From positions 30,017-94,016 of the forward strand of contig NZ_JAOPFU010000012.1 in assembly GCF_025515275.1 (NCBI RefSeq): 64,000 nucleotides of DNA, given 5' to 3'. Of this stretch, positions 8,154 to 16,997 are shown piece after piece (the stretch's first letter is position 1; each line of letters starts with the position of its first letter). A model generated the notes under the pieces. The model was not told where the DNA came from. It saw only the letters and a program-made list of their open reading frames with translations, and made no database searches. The position numbers and the translations under genes are program-made. The DNA comes from Catenovulum sp. 2E275. GTDB lineage: Bacteria > Pseudomonadota > Gammaproteobacteria > Enterobacterales > Alteromonadaceae.

Positions 8154-9239
8154 ATGAATAACAGTGCAACATTAAAGATTTCTGATGATTTAGACGGAAA
8201 AACATTCGGTGCTGCAGGTTTTGAATACACACTTGATGCCAATTGGGGCAAGTTAGATTCAAAACAATATCCAGTAGAAAATTGCCATGATTTAGCAATT
8301 GATTCGAAAGGGCGGATTATTCTAGTTACGGATAATGTGCAAAATAACTTTTTAGTTTATAACCAAGCAGGTGAGTTACTCGATAGTTTTGGTACTGAAT
8401 TTCCTGGTGCACATGCGCTGAAAATTCGCCAAGAAGATGATGGCGAGTTTATGTATGTGGTTGACAGCGGCTGGAAATTAAATCGTGATTGGGACGGTGT
8501 ATCTATCAATGAATGGGACTCGCCGCGTAACAAAGTTATCGCACAAGCTGGCTTTATTGCTAAATTGAATATGCGTGGTGATATTTTGTTTACTATTGGC
8601 CATCCACAAACAATAGGTATTTATACACCTGATATGCCTTTTAGGCCGACTGACATCGCCATAGCTGATAACGGTGATATTTATGTGACTGATGGTTATG
8701 GCTCAGATTATGTCATTCAGTATGACAAACAAGGGCGTTATATTCGTCATTGGGGCGGCCACGACAACCAAGAGCAAAATCTCAATTTGTGCAACACCCA
8801 TGGTATTGAAATTGATAAACGCAACCCTGACAAACCAATGTTAATGATAAGCTCCAGAGCTGAATGTGCGTTTAAATTTTTTACCTTAGAGGGTGAGTAT
8901 GTCGACACACTTTATGTACCTGGCGCTTGGGTTGGGCGTCCGGTTTTTCATGGTGAGCATTTTTATGTGCCAGTATGTTGGTCTGATATTGATGGTAAAA
9001 ACCAAGACGATTCAGGTTTTATCAGCATCTTTGATAAAAATAATCAGGTTGTGGCAAACATAGGTGCTGAACAACCAGTTTACCTAGAGGGGCAATTGCA
9101 GCCAATGAAAACCAACTGGCAACTATTTAATCATTGCCATGGCTTGTGTATTGATGATGAAGGTAATTTATATGTCGGCCAGTGGCGAGCGCATAACTCT
9201 TATCCTATTAAACTGCTAAACAAGACTAAAAATAACTAA
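8154..9239 (+). CDS. NHL-type six-bladed beta-propeller, PAL-like, cytoplasmic
   Basis: A 361-residue beta-propeller built from NHL-like blades ('DLAIDSKGRIILVTD', 'DIAIADNGDIYVTDGYGSDYVIQYDKQG', 'GLCIDDEGNLYVGQW'). The arrangement resembles peptidyl-alpha-hydroxyglycine alpha-amidating lyase and related sugar-lactonase propellers, including conserved His-containing blades (GAHAL, NTHGIEID, NHCHGLC) that could hold a metal. There is no signal peptide, unlike true PAL enzymes, so it should be cytoplasmic. It sits 84 bases after the PhyH gene. A dioxygenase that hydroxylates a substrate and a lyase that cleaves the resulting carbinol would parallel the peptidylglycine amidation pair; this is inference. 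A lactonase or non-catalytic scaffold is possible. Confidence 0.7.
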   Translation: MNNSATLKISDDLDGKTFGAAGFEYTLDANWGKLDSKQYPVENCHDLAIDSKGRIILVTDNVQNNFLVYNQAGELLDSFGTEFPGAHALKIRQEDDGEFMYVVDSGWKLNRDWDGVSINEWDSPRNKVIAQAGFIAKLNMRGDILFTIGHPQTIGIYTPDMPFRPTDIAIADNGDIYVTDGYGSDYVIQYDKQGRYIRHWGGHDNQEQNLNLCNTHGIEIDKRNPDKPMLMISSRAECAFKFFTLEGEYVDTLYVPGAWVGRPVFHGEHFYVPVCWSDIDGKNQDDSGFISIFDKNNQVVANIGAEQPVYLEGQLQPMKTNWQLFNHCHGLCIDDEGNLYVGQWRAHNSYPIKLLNKTKNN

Positions 9240-9261
9240 GGGCGTGCGCGCCCTTAGTTAT
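9232..9261. terminator. Bidirectional terminator between convergent genes
   Basis: Perfect 13-bp stem (ATAACTAAGGGCG and its complement) with loop TGCG overlaps the propeller stop codon and lies 14 bases from the stop of the convergent GH50 gene. It can serve both. Confidence 0.85.
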
Positions 9262-9274
9262 AAATCAGCACAAA

Positions 9275-11614
9275 TTATTTTTTGTATGCAGGGTTGTCGA
9301 AGTCACCGTTGAAACGTTTTTCATAGACAGTCGACATAAAGGATTTAATTGCATCTACCATTTCTGGATATGGAATATCCGTTCCTGCGACAAATCCAAC
9401 ATTGTAGGGTTCGCCGTCAAACGCACGACCAGTTAATGGCGAATCTATATATTGGAACCAATGTGCACCAACCATGTTCGGATGAGCGGCTACGCTGGTA
9501 ATATAGTCTAGATACATCTTCGCTCTGTCTTTATGATCATGTGCTTGCACTAAACCTGCATGAAATACACCCGTATCTGTGGTTGAACCAATATGGAACT
9601 CACCAATTACTACAGGTAAATCAAACTCGGTTAAAAAGCCCCATTCTTCAGGTTGAACACCTTCTTCATAAATGTTGAACGACAATACATCTGAGTATTT
9701 AACCGAAGCTTTAATGGTTTCTTTTGGCATACCAAAGTTTGCCATACGCGCGCCCATATATAAGTGGTTTGGCAAGGCTTCTGCTAAAGTGTCATGAACC
9801 ACTTTAAAATAACGATCAGATAAAGCTTCAAGCATATAAGATAAATCAGCCACTAATTCCCCAGAATACGGTGCATGTAAATGCACACCTTGTTCTATGT
9901 TTGCCCAGCTATCTGCTTGAAAATTCCACGCTTGGTTAAGCTGGTTAATGCTGCCATATTTACCTTTTAAATATTCAGTAAAATAAGTTTTCGCAGGGCT
10001 TTCAGCATTGTTTACGGTTAATGTTGATAAGATTACCCCGTATTTTTGGGCAACTGTACCTTCTGGCAGTCCCCAACTTTTTTCATTATCGATAAAGATA
10101 CCTGCACACCATGGTGAGCCTTTAATTTCTTCGGCTATTACATCAATGGTGATTTTTGCACGGCGGACAAATTCAGGATCAAATGGATCAGGTAAAGGTG
10201 CCCAAACATCATGTTCAGATTTTAACGTTTTAAAATCACCGATAATCCAACCATTAGCAAAATAAGGTACTTGCTCATTCGGATAAAATGCCGGATCAAC
10301 CCAATTACCAAATGAAGTGAATCCCCAGTTATTCATACGATCTAACGTCACTTGTTGCCAAGTTTGTTCAAAGTTTTCACCGTAACGTCTTTCTAAATTA
10401 GCCCGATAAAAACTAAAAGTTTCACCTGAAGTTAATGGGCCTTTATGTACTTCACGCCGATAGCTATAGTGTTTAGCCATAGGATCGTCATAACTTGGTA
10501 ACCAAGTAAACATGTTATTGCGTAGCTCTGATGCAACAAAACGCGTTTTTCTAACCTCGTCTGACACTTGCACTATGCCCATAGAGTCTTCTGGTGTTAC
10601 TCGAGTTGGGTCAATATATCGCACTGAGTCATCTTTAAAATCAACCCCGGTCAAAGTGGTTAAATTAGCCATACGTACATTAGCTGGGCCATGTGAGAAA
10701 AAGATATGGCCTTCAGGGTCGACCATCCACCAACGGCCATCAATTTTTTCTGTTCTAAAATAGCCAGTCGCTTTCAGTTTAGGGCCATCTTTCCAACCGC
10801 CGTATTTAGAGCGATTGGCCATTAATCCACCTTTGGCCAGCTCGGCAAGTTCTTTATCGGCAACTGCTTTAAGCTGTTCAGCAGAGTTCACTTTAATTGG
10901 AAAGTTTTGTTTAGCATTTTGACCAAATTCATCAGCCAAACCGACTAGATAACTGTCATTGTATTCAGGGTTTTTACGTAAACGTAAATTTGTAACTTCA
11001 ATTTGTTTGTCGTGTAAATTACCGCGCACAAACAAGGCGACTTCGGTAATGCGGCTTAAATCAAGTTTTTTACCAAAACGGGTAACAAACATTTCTTCGT
11101 CGGTTTGCCATGGATAAGGTTTTTCACGAATACCTGCATTGGTATCAACAAACTTACCTTTAATAATTGAAAAGTAGGTGCCTTGTTCTCCTTTAGCTAA
11201 GTTAGCAGCTCGGTTTAATGAACGCGCACGGCTACCGGTAATTTCCATATCTTCTTTGACACCAGCTTCGTCGGTTAACGACAGGTAAATTTGAATTGAC
11301 TCATCAGATAAGTTTTTGATATCAACCGCTAAGTTAAATTCGTCAAATTTAGACCAGTCCCAAGGTGTGTCAGGGTGAAATTTAACCGATGGACGGTAGT
11401 GATCACTCTGGTAACTGACTCTCACTGAGTTATTCAACAGCTGAGTTTGAGCCCCCCAACTGGCAATATCCACTTTGGAATCTGCACTGCCATTCCAAAT
11501 AACAGCCAGCGCTTGTTCTGGTTGTGCTTGAGTTATTTTCACTTCGGACTTTTTGCTATTACAAGCTGATAGCAATATTGCAGATAGGATGGCTGCAATT
11601 GGGAGTTTACGCAT
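9275..11614 (-). CDS. GH50 beta-agarase lipoprotein
   Basis: A 779-residue lipoprotein (lipobox LSAC near residue 18). An N-terminal beta-sandwich of about 200 residues of the carbohydrate-binding type found in GH50 enzymes precedes the TIM-barrel catalytic domain. The acid/base glutamate is in FIDNEKSWG (E511) and the nucleophile in IGEFHIGS (E672); other family blocks are GYFRTEKIDGRWWMVDPEGH and ANVRMANL. GH50 enzymes cleave beta-1,4 links in agarose, mostly releasing neoagarobiose or neoagarotetraose. It would be membrane-anchored in the periplasm or on the surface. It follows SapC on the same strand with a 77-base gap containing a palindrome, so it may be co-transcribed with the receptor-halogenase-SapC genes or separately controlled. 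Confidence 0.95.
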   Translation of the reverse strand: MRKLPIAAILSAILLSACNSKKSEVKITQAQPEQALAVIWNGSADSKVDIASWGAQTQLLNNSVRVSYQSDHYRPSVKFHPDTPWDWSKFDEFNLAVDIKNLSDESIQIYLSLTDEAGVKEDMEITGSRARSLNRAANLAKGEQGTYFSIIKGKFVDTNAGIREKPYPWQTDEEMFVTRFGKKLDLSRITEVALFVRGNLHDKQIEVTNLRLRKNPEYNDSYLVGLADEFGQNAKQNFPIKVNSAEQLKAVADKELAELAKGGLMANRSKYGGWKDGPKLKATGYFRTEKIDGRWWMVDPEGHIFFSHGPANVRMANLTTLTGVDFKDDSVRYIDPTRVTPEDSMGIVQVSDEVRKTRFVASELRNNMFTWLPSYDDPMAKHYSYRREVHKGPLTSGETFSFYRANLERRYGENFEQTWQQVTLDRMNNWGFTSFGNWVDPAFYPNEQVPYFANGWIIGDFKTLKSEHDVWAPLPDPFDPEFVRRAKITIDVIAEEIKGSPWCAGIFIDNEKSWGLPEGTVAQKYGVILSTLTVNNAESPAKTYFTEYLKGKYGSINQLNQAWNFQADSWANIEQGVHLHAPYSGELVADLSYMLEALSDRYFKVVHDTLAEALPNHLYMGARMANFGMPKETIKASVKYSDVLSFNIYEEGVQPEEWGFLTEFDLPVVIGEFHIGSTTDTGVFHAGLVQAHDHKDRAKMYLDYITSVAAHPNMVGAHWFQYIDSPLTGRAFDGEPYNVGFVAGTDIPYPEMVDAIKSFMSTVYEKRFNGDFDNPAYKK

Positions 11615-11658
11615 TTTCGACCTCTTGTCATGTATAGTGTTGTAAATTTTTTGCTTGA

Positions 11659-11674
11659 TTGACGCTAGCGTTAA
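11659..11674. promoter_or_regulatory. Palindrome between SapC and GH50 genes
   Basis: TTGACGCTAGCGTTAA is a 16-base inverted repeat with a perfect 10-base core (ACGCTAGCGT) and one mismatched pair. It lies 45 bases upstream of the GH50 start and has the size of a LacI- or TetR-class operator. No second copy was noticed. Confidence 0.4.
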
Positions 11675-11691
11675 CTAAGCTTGGGCTGTAA

Positions 11692-12390
11692 TTAACCTTT
11701 GTACCAATTGATCAATTTTTTGAAATTCTCTTGTGACGCCAACAACAAATAACAAGCTTGTAGTGCACCTGTTTTATGGAGATTAATAATTGATTGTTCG
11801 GATAAAGAAGCGAGGCGTTGTCGGCTGACTTGGTACAAACCATCTATTTTTTTTGTTTGTCCGTCCGCCTGTTGAAATTGGAGTTGGCTCGGCTCAATTA
11901 AATCTATGTTTAATAAGGTTTGAATAAAATTTTGATTGCTGGCTAAACTTGACTGCAAAAACTCAACAAGCTTGGCCATTTTTTGTAAATAATCACTGGG
12001 TTGTTGATCATCCAAAAATAGTGCTTCACCAAGCTGATTATCTATTCTTGGGCTGTCAACATTTATCGCTAGGTTTAAACCAGTGGAATTATTATTGATT
12101 TGGTAAATAAAGGGTTGTCTTTGAATATGCAAAGGCAAGTAGTCTTGTCCCCACTGACCACTTTTAATGTATAAATTTTGATTGGGTTCAAAACCTAATA
12201 AAGCATATAAACCAAATTGACCTGTTTCTGTGTCTTTTAAAAAACAAACCGGGTAATGAACTGCTAATTGATTTAACTCGTTTGCGACAACAGGTACACA
12301 GTGAACATTTTCACCAAAATTTTCACCATGGCCTGTTTTAATGCGTATATCTTGATGGCGTTTTCCATCTAATGTTTCAAATGATTGCAT
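11692..12390 (-). CDS. SapC family protein (second copy)
   Basis: A 232-residue paralogue of the SapC at 6341-7048, sharing the blocks 'YALLGFEPNQNLYI', 'GQWGQDYLPLHIQRQPF' and a C-terminal 'NLHKTGALQACYLLLAS'. It starts 8 bases after the halogenase stop, so translation is likely coupled. Cytoplasmic, no signal peptide. Role unknown, but its conserved place behind a halogenase and a TonB receptor argues that the three products act together on, or in response to, the imported substrate. Confidence 0.87.
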   Translation of the reverse strand: MQSFETLDGKRHQDIRIKTGHGENFGENVHCVPVVANELNQLAVHYPVCFLKDTETGQFGLYALLGFEPNQNLYIKSGQWGQDYLPLHIQRQPFIYQINNNSTGLNLAINVDSPRIDNQLGEALFLDDQQPSDYLQKMAKLVEFLQSSLASNQNFIQTLLNIDLIEPSQLQFQQADGQTKKIDGLYQVSRQRLASLSEQSIINLHKTGALQACYLLLASQENFKKLINWYKG

Positions 12391-12398
12391 AGTTATAC

Positions 12399-13952
12399 CT
12401 AAATTTTTTGCAGCCCGAATTTTTTAATTTTTTCAATGAGTTTACGGTTGGGTTCAAGAGTATTGATAAGATGGTCTAGCTGTAATTGAATATCGCTGCA
12501 TTGAGCCAAGAGTAAGTCTTGCTGTTGTTTACTAACTTTAAACGGATAGTCTGTTTTAAAACCCATGCCGTACAAAATATATAAATAGCTATCGAGCGGA
12601 AACACCTCTATTGCTTGTTCAAAATCATGCACACAAGGATATTGGTATCGCCACAACTCAAGCTGGTTTTGTAATGATTGAGGTATGCTCTGTGCTTGTT
12701 TAATATCTTGCCAAAATGGCTCGTGTCTTTGATTGAGTATGTAATGCAACTTAAGAAAATCGATGATGCGTTGCCAGCGATACAAAAATGTTTGATTGAA
12801 TTTATCTGCCACTAACTGCATAGCGCTTTGATTTGCAGGAAAGTGTTCAGCTAGAGTATTGGCTGACATCTCAATCAGTAATAAAGCCGAAGCCTCTAGT
12901 GGCTCTAAAAAACCAGCTGATAATCCAATTGCGACACAGTTTTTATGCCAAAATTTGCTTAAATGCCCAGGTTTAAATTTAATGGTTTTGAAAGTGCAGT
13001 TGGTGGCATTGCCAGCTGTGTTGTTTATGTAGCTAGCCAATTGTGCTTGGGCATCACAGTCAGAGAGATAATCACTGGCGAATACATAACCAACACCTCG
13101 GCGGTTTTGTAAGCCAATATCCCAAATCCAACCGGCTGATTGTGCAGTGGAAATTGTCGTTGAAGCAATTGCTTGATCAGTATTGGCATAATCAACTTGG
13201 CAAGCTATGGCTGAGTCGGCACTAAGGATCTTTTTGCACGATTTAAACGGAATTTGATAATGTTTATTAATCAGGAGCCGATTAAAGCCGGTGCAATCAA
13301 TAAATAGATCTCCTGACACAAGACCATTTTCTTTAGTCACCACGGCTGAGATAGTGTTTTCTACAGAAGCCTTAACTTCAATCACATCGTCTGTTAGCAG
13401 TTTTACTCCAAGTTTTTCAACACAATGTTTTTTTATAAAATCAGTAAATAAACCAGCATCTAAATGGTATGCATAGTTGCTAACGGACGCATATTCGGGA
13501 GTGGTGATGCTTTTAGGTGCCAAACCAAGTTCACATATATAATCTTGTACACAAAAAGCTTTGGAAAAAGCACCTTGTTGGGGTTGTGCTTGGTGATGCC
13601 AAGCGTGCAGTGTATTAAATTGTTCGTCTTCGCCCGCCAACATCAGCGGATGGTAATAAGCATCATTTTTAGCGCCTGAAACCCAGCCGACAAATTTTGC
13701 ACCTTGTTTAAATGTTGCATTGCAACTTTTAATAAACTCAGTTTCACTTACGCCAATACTTTTAAGGGTGCGGCGCATGCTTGGCCAAGTACCTTCACCA
13801 ACACCAATTGTTTTGATGTTTGGTGATTCAATTAGACTAATTGAAACTTGCCCTGCACATTTGTTTTTCAGCTTGCTGGCTAATATCGCAGCTGTGATCC
13901 AACCCGCATTACCACCCCCAACAAGGACAACAGATGAAATAGAATTGTGCAT
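12399..13952 (-). CDS. Tryptophan-halogenase-family FAD-dependent protein (second copy)
   Basis: A 517-residue paralogue of the halogenase at 4765-6321. The FAD motif VGGGNAGW is near the N-terminus, then VGVGEGTWP, the catalytic-lysine block ATFKQGAKFVGW and SAGFLEPLEAS. As in the first copy, the WxWxIP signature reads GWIWDIGL. The gene lies 66 bases after the receptor stop in the order receptor, halogenase, SapC. The two modules are mirror images around the dioxygenase/propeller pair, so the set was probably duplicated and then diverged to serve different substrates. True halide chemistry is unproven for this subgroup. Confidence 0.87.
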   Translation of the reverse strand: MHNSISSVVLVGGGNAGWITAAILASKLKNKCAGQVSISLIESPNIKTIGVGEGTWPSMRRTLKSIGVSETEFIKSCNATFKQGAKFVGWVSGAKNDAYYHPLMLAGEDEQFNTLHAWHHQAQPQQGAFSKAFCVQDYICELGLAPKSITTPEYASVSNYAYHLDAGLFTDFIKKHCVEKLGVKLLTDDVIEVKASVENTISAVVTKENGLVSGDLFIDCTGFNRLLINKHYQIPFKSCKKILSADSAIACQVDYANTDQAIASTTISTAQSAGWIWDIGLQNRRGVGYVFASDYLSDCDAQAQLASYINNTAGNATNCTFKTIKFKPGHLSKFWHKNCVAIGLSAGFLEPLEASALLLIEMSANTLAEHFPANQSAMQLVADKFNQTFLYRWQRIIDFLKLHYILNQRHEPFWQDIKQAQSIPQSLQNQLELWRYQYPCVHDFEQAIEVFPLDSYLYILYGMGFKTDYPFKVSKQQQDLLLAQCSDIQLQLDHLINTLEPNRKLIEKIKKFGLQKI

Positions 13953-14018
13953 TTAATCTACCTCAAAGCGGCAAACGGAATGTTTACCGCTTATATCTAC
14001 AACCAAATTACAACTTAA

Positions 14019-16799
14019 TTAGAACTTGGCTGTAATGCCAAAGTTGTAACGTGCGCCATAATCTTCAAAATCAACAATTTGATTTTGAAAGCGGTTATGA
14101 CGGCGAGTCGTTTCATCTGTGATATTCAAGCCTTCAGCAAACAAGGTAAAAGTTTCATTGAGTTCATAGTTAGCTGAGATATCAATTTGCTCGTAAGCTT
14201 CTGTAAAGGTTGGCTCAGCACCGCCTTTTAATAAGAATTTATCTCGCCAATTATACGCTATTCGAATAGAGAAGCTGTCTTGCTCATAAAAACCAACCAA
14301 ATTTGCCGAGTCACTTAAACCGGTTAATGCAAAATCATTGTTCAGGTTATAAATATCGTAGTTATCAGAACTGTCGACCATGGTGTAATTTGCAATGGTA
14401 CCAAAGCCGGAATCTCCAAACATATGCTGAATGTTAAACTCCCATCCGGTCACTTCGGTTGAATCTAAGTTTTTCGGAGTAGTCACTGTCCATAAAATAG
14501 CAGGATCATCAGACTGCGATGTGCAGGCATTAATCGGATTTGTTGGACTGCCTTCTGGACAGTTACCACGAGGATTCACGCTTGGATTCGTTAAAGGCCC
14601 ATTTGGTCCATTAATAATTCTTTCGTCTTCGCCCGTGGCAATAAAATTATCTACTTGTTTGCGGAAATAACCTGCTGACATATAACTGGTATCCCCGTAG
14701 TACCATTCCAGTGATAAATCAAAGTTACGAGATTCATAAGGTAACAAATTAGGGTTACCTTGATTTGCTTTAAACGGGCCTGTAGATAAATGGTTAGTTA
14801 ATTCGGTTGCTGGGAACATAGCGCTAATATCACTACGTGAAATAGTTGTGCTGTACGACATACGAGCGACTAAATCTCCGGTAATATTTAAACTAAAATC
14901 CATGTTTGGTAAAAAGTAGTTATAGTCACCATATAAAGAGCTGGATGTTTCTTCATTTGCATATATCTTAGACATTTCTAAATCTGAAACCCAGTTAAAT
15001 CCTACAACTGGTTTTTCGATTGAGTAAGAAGACACATCAGTATCTTCGTAGCGGACACCAATATTGGCATTAAAATCCATCCCATTAAATTCAGTATTAA
15101 AATCAAATGATATATAATAGGCAAGTGTCTCCTCTTCAATACCATTTAAATTTTTATTTGTATCAACAAATAGATCTTGCGCTTTTACCATATCAATAAA
15201 CTGAATAGCAGAATAATTAGGAATATGTTCAAAACCTATCCCACCATTTTCTAACGATAGGTCAAGTGCAGATATATCCATTGCACCACCCAATGCAAAG
15301 TTAGCGCTATAAATGGTTGTGGTATCTACTTGATAATTAGTTGTTGCAACCCCAAAATTGATTGCACTTAAGCCGCCACTGCCTGTGTTTTCCCAGTGAC
15401 CATGCAATTGAATTTGCTGGATGTTATTTTCAATTTCGTAGCCGCGTTCCTGATATAAATCTGCCCGCATATTCGACAAATCATAGGCGCCACCATTTAA
15501 CATTGAATCGTCGTAGCTGACTTTAGGCATATCAGAGCTAAAGTCAGCTTGTATGGTAACACCTTTGCCATCTGCAGTTTTGATGTTTGCAAGATTCGCT
15601 AAGCGTTCGGCCGGTAAAGCACCTGGATTTGCATGAGAAGTTGAGTCATGCATATCGAGTTCAAATTTAAGGTTGTCTGTTGCATACCATTCGAAATTTA
15701 AGCCATATGAATCGTTTTCGGTTTCAAATGCATATTCCCATGCCCAGAAGTTCAGTTCATCATTTGTACGGCGCGGATCAATAATGGTTCCATTGGCATC
15801 TGCTTTGCCTGATTCCAGATTATCAAACCAAAAACTCATTCTGTTCATTTTGGTTTTTTCATCGTGGCGAGACATTGTATAGTCTGCGGTAGCCGTTAGG
15901 TTGTCGTTAATTGCATATTGGAAAACTAATTGTGCATTTTGTCGTGTGCGCTCTGTATTTGAGTCGTCCAAATCAACTGTTGGTACTTTCCAGGTTTCTA
16001 ACGTCGGGTTTTTATCTGTGTTAATAGCACCTGTGTCGGGAGACGCTCCTTCTGCAAAACCCGGATACCCTCGACTCCAGTTATTTTGAGTACCTACTCT
16101 GTCTTTATGGCTATCTCGTTCAGCATGTGAGAGAGACAACATGACGCCAAGAGTATCATCTAAAAATGTATTACTGATTGTTCCGGATAATTCAGGGGTA
16201 ATTCTTCTACCTGTACCATCACTTGTGCTTGTGTCCATCACAGCTTTGGCACTTGCATGAGCATTAAATCCCGGGCGTTCAAATGGGCGCGCGGTTTTAA
16301 TATTTATGGTTGCACCTATACCGCCTGAACTCACATGTGCTTTTCCAGTTTTATAAACTTCAACAGCAGAAACAGTATCAGCACCCACTTCTTTAAAATT
16401 AAAACTTCTGGAAATACCTTCACCATCTAAGGCAGATGAGTTAGGCATTTGACGACCATTTAATGTGACCAAGTTAAAACTAGGACCAAAACCACGCACG
16501 GTAACTTGGTTTCCTTCGTTGTTAGAGCGATCAATCGATACACCGGTAATACGTTGTAATGATTCGGCTAAATTAGTGTCAGGAAATTTACCAATGTCTT
16601 CAGCTGAAATGGCATCAATAACCCCTGATGCATCACGTTTTAACGCTGCTGATTTATTGAGTGAACTGCGAATGCCTTTTACGTGAATGACTTCCGATTC
16701 TTCCGCTTGATTAGTTTGAGCTTGAGCAACCGTAGTCATACCTGATGCGGCTAACATAGATAATAAGACGGTATTGAGTTTAAACATGCTGTTACGCAT
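14019..16799 (-). CDS. TonB-dependent receptor
   Basis: A complete 926-residue receptor. The signal peptide ends near AQAQ (about residue 28), followed by a TonB-box-like stretch (EVIHVKGIR), a plug domain with the usual 'FPDTNLAESLQRITGVSIDR' and 'VTVRGFGPSFNLVTLNGRQMP' blocks, and a 22-strand-type barrel ending in aromatic residues (FGITAKF). This is the family of large receptors common in Caulobacter, Xanthomonas and marine Alteromonadales for sugar oligomers. It is divergently placed from the GntR gene, with a candidate GntR operator in the shared intergenic region, and heads the receptor-halogenase-SapC-(GH50) unit, which suggests import of agar oligosaccharides under GntR control. Confidence 0.95.
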   Translation of the reverse strand: MRNSMFKLNTVLLSMLAASGMTTVAQAQTNQAEESEVIHVKGIRSSLNKSAALKRDASGVIDAISAEDIGKFPDTNLAESLQRITGVSIDRSNNEGNQVTVRGFGPSFNLVTLNGRQMPNSSALDGEGISRSFNFKEVGADTVSAVEVYKTGKAHVSSGGIGATINIKTARPFERPGFNAHASAKAVMDTSTSDGTGRRITPELSGTISNTFLDDTLGVMLSLSHAERDSHKDRVGTQNNWSRGYPGFAEGASPDTGAINTDKNPTLETWKVPTVDLDDSNTERTRQNAQLVFQYAINDNLTATADYTMSRHDEKTKMNRMSFWFDNLESGKADANGTIIDPRRTNDELNFWAWEYAFETENDSYGLNFEWYATDNLKFELDMHDSTSHANPGALPAERLANLANIKTADGKGVTIQADFSSDMPKVSYDDSMLNGGAYDLSNMRADLYQERGYEIENNIQQIQLHGHWENTGSGGLSAINFGVATTNYQVDTTTIYSANFALGGAMDISALDLSLENGGIGFEHIPNYSAIQFIDMVKAQDLFVDTNKNLNGIEEETLAYYISFDFNTEFNGMDFNANIGVRYEDTDVSSYSIEKPVVGFNWVSDLEMSKIYANEETSSSLYGDYNYFLPNMDFSLNITGDLVARMSYSTTISRSDISAMFPATELTNHLSTGPFKANQGNPNLLPYESRNFDLSLEWYYGDTSYMSAGYFRKQVDNFIATGEDERIINGPNGPLTNPSVNPRGNCPEGSPTNPINACTSQSDDPAILWTVTTPKNLDSTEVTGWEFNIQHMFGDSGFGTIANYTMVDSSDNYDIYNLNNDFALTGLSDSANLVGFYEQDSFSIRIAYNWRDKFLLKGGAEPTFTEAYEQIDISANYELNETFTLFAEGLNITDETTRRHNRFQNQIVDFEDYGARYNFGITAKF

Positions 16800-16909
16800 T
16801 TGAATGTCCTCTTGTTTGTGTTGTTTGTTGAGTGTTTAACTTCCTAGCTGTACTGCTTCTAATGTCAGCGTTACAAACATCTCTATAATATTTTTACTTT
16901 CTGTTAACT

Positions 16910-16938
16910 ATTGTTGTCAAGTGTTTATTGTAAACAAT
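16910..16938. promoter_or_regulatory. Tandem candidate GntR operators in the divergent promoter region
   Basis: ATTGTAAACAAT at 16927-16938 is a full match to the palindrome ATTGT-NN-ACAAT, and a weaker copy (ATTGTTGTCAAG, 10 of 12) lies 17 bases away at 16910-16921. They lie between the receptor start (16799) and the GntR start (16998), where autoregulation and co-control of the receptor would be expected. Confidence 0.55.
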
Positions 16939-16997
16939 TTAATTTAAGTGTAGTCTGTAAATGGATTATGTGTAATTTTAGTTGGGTTGTACGCAAT

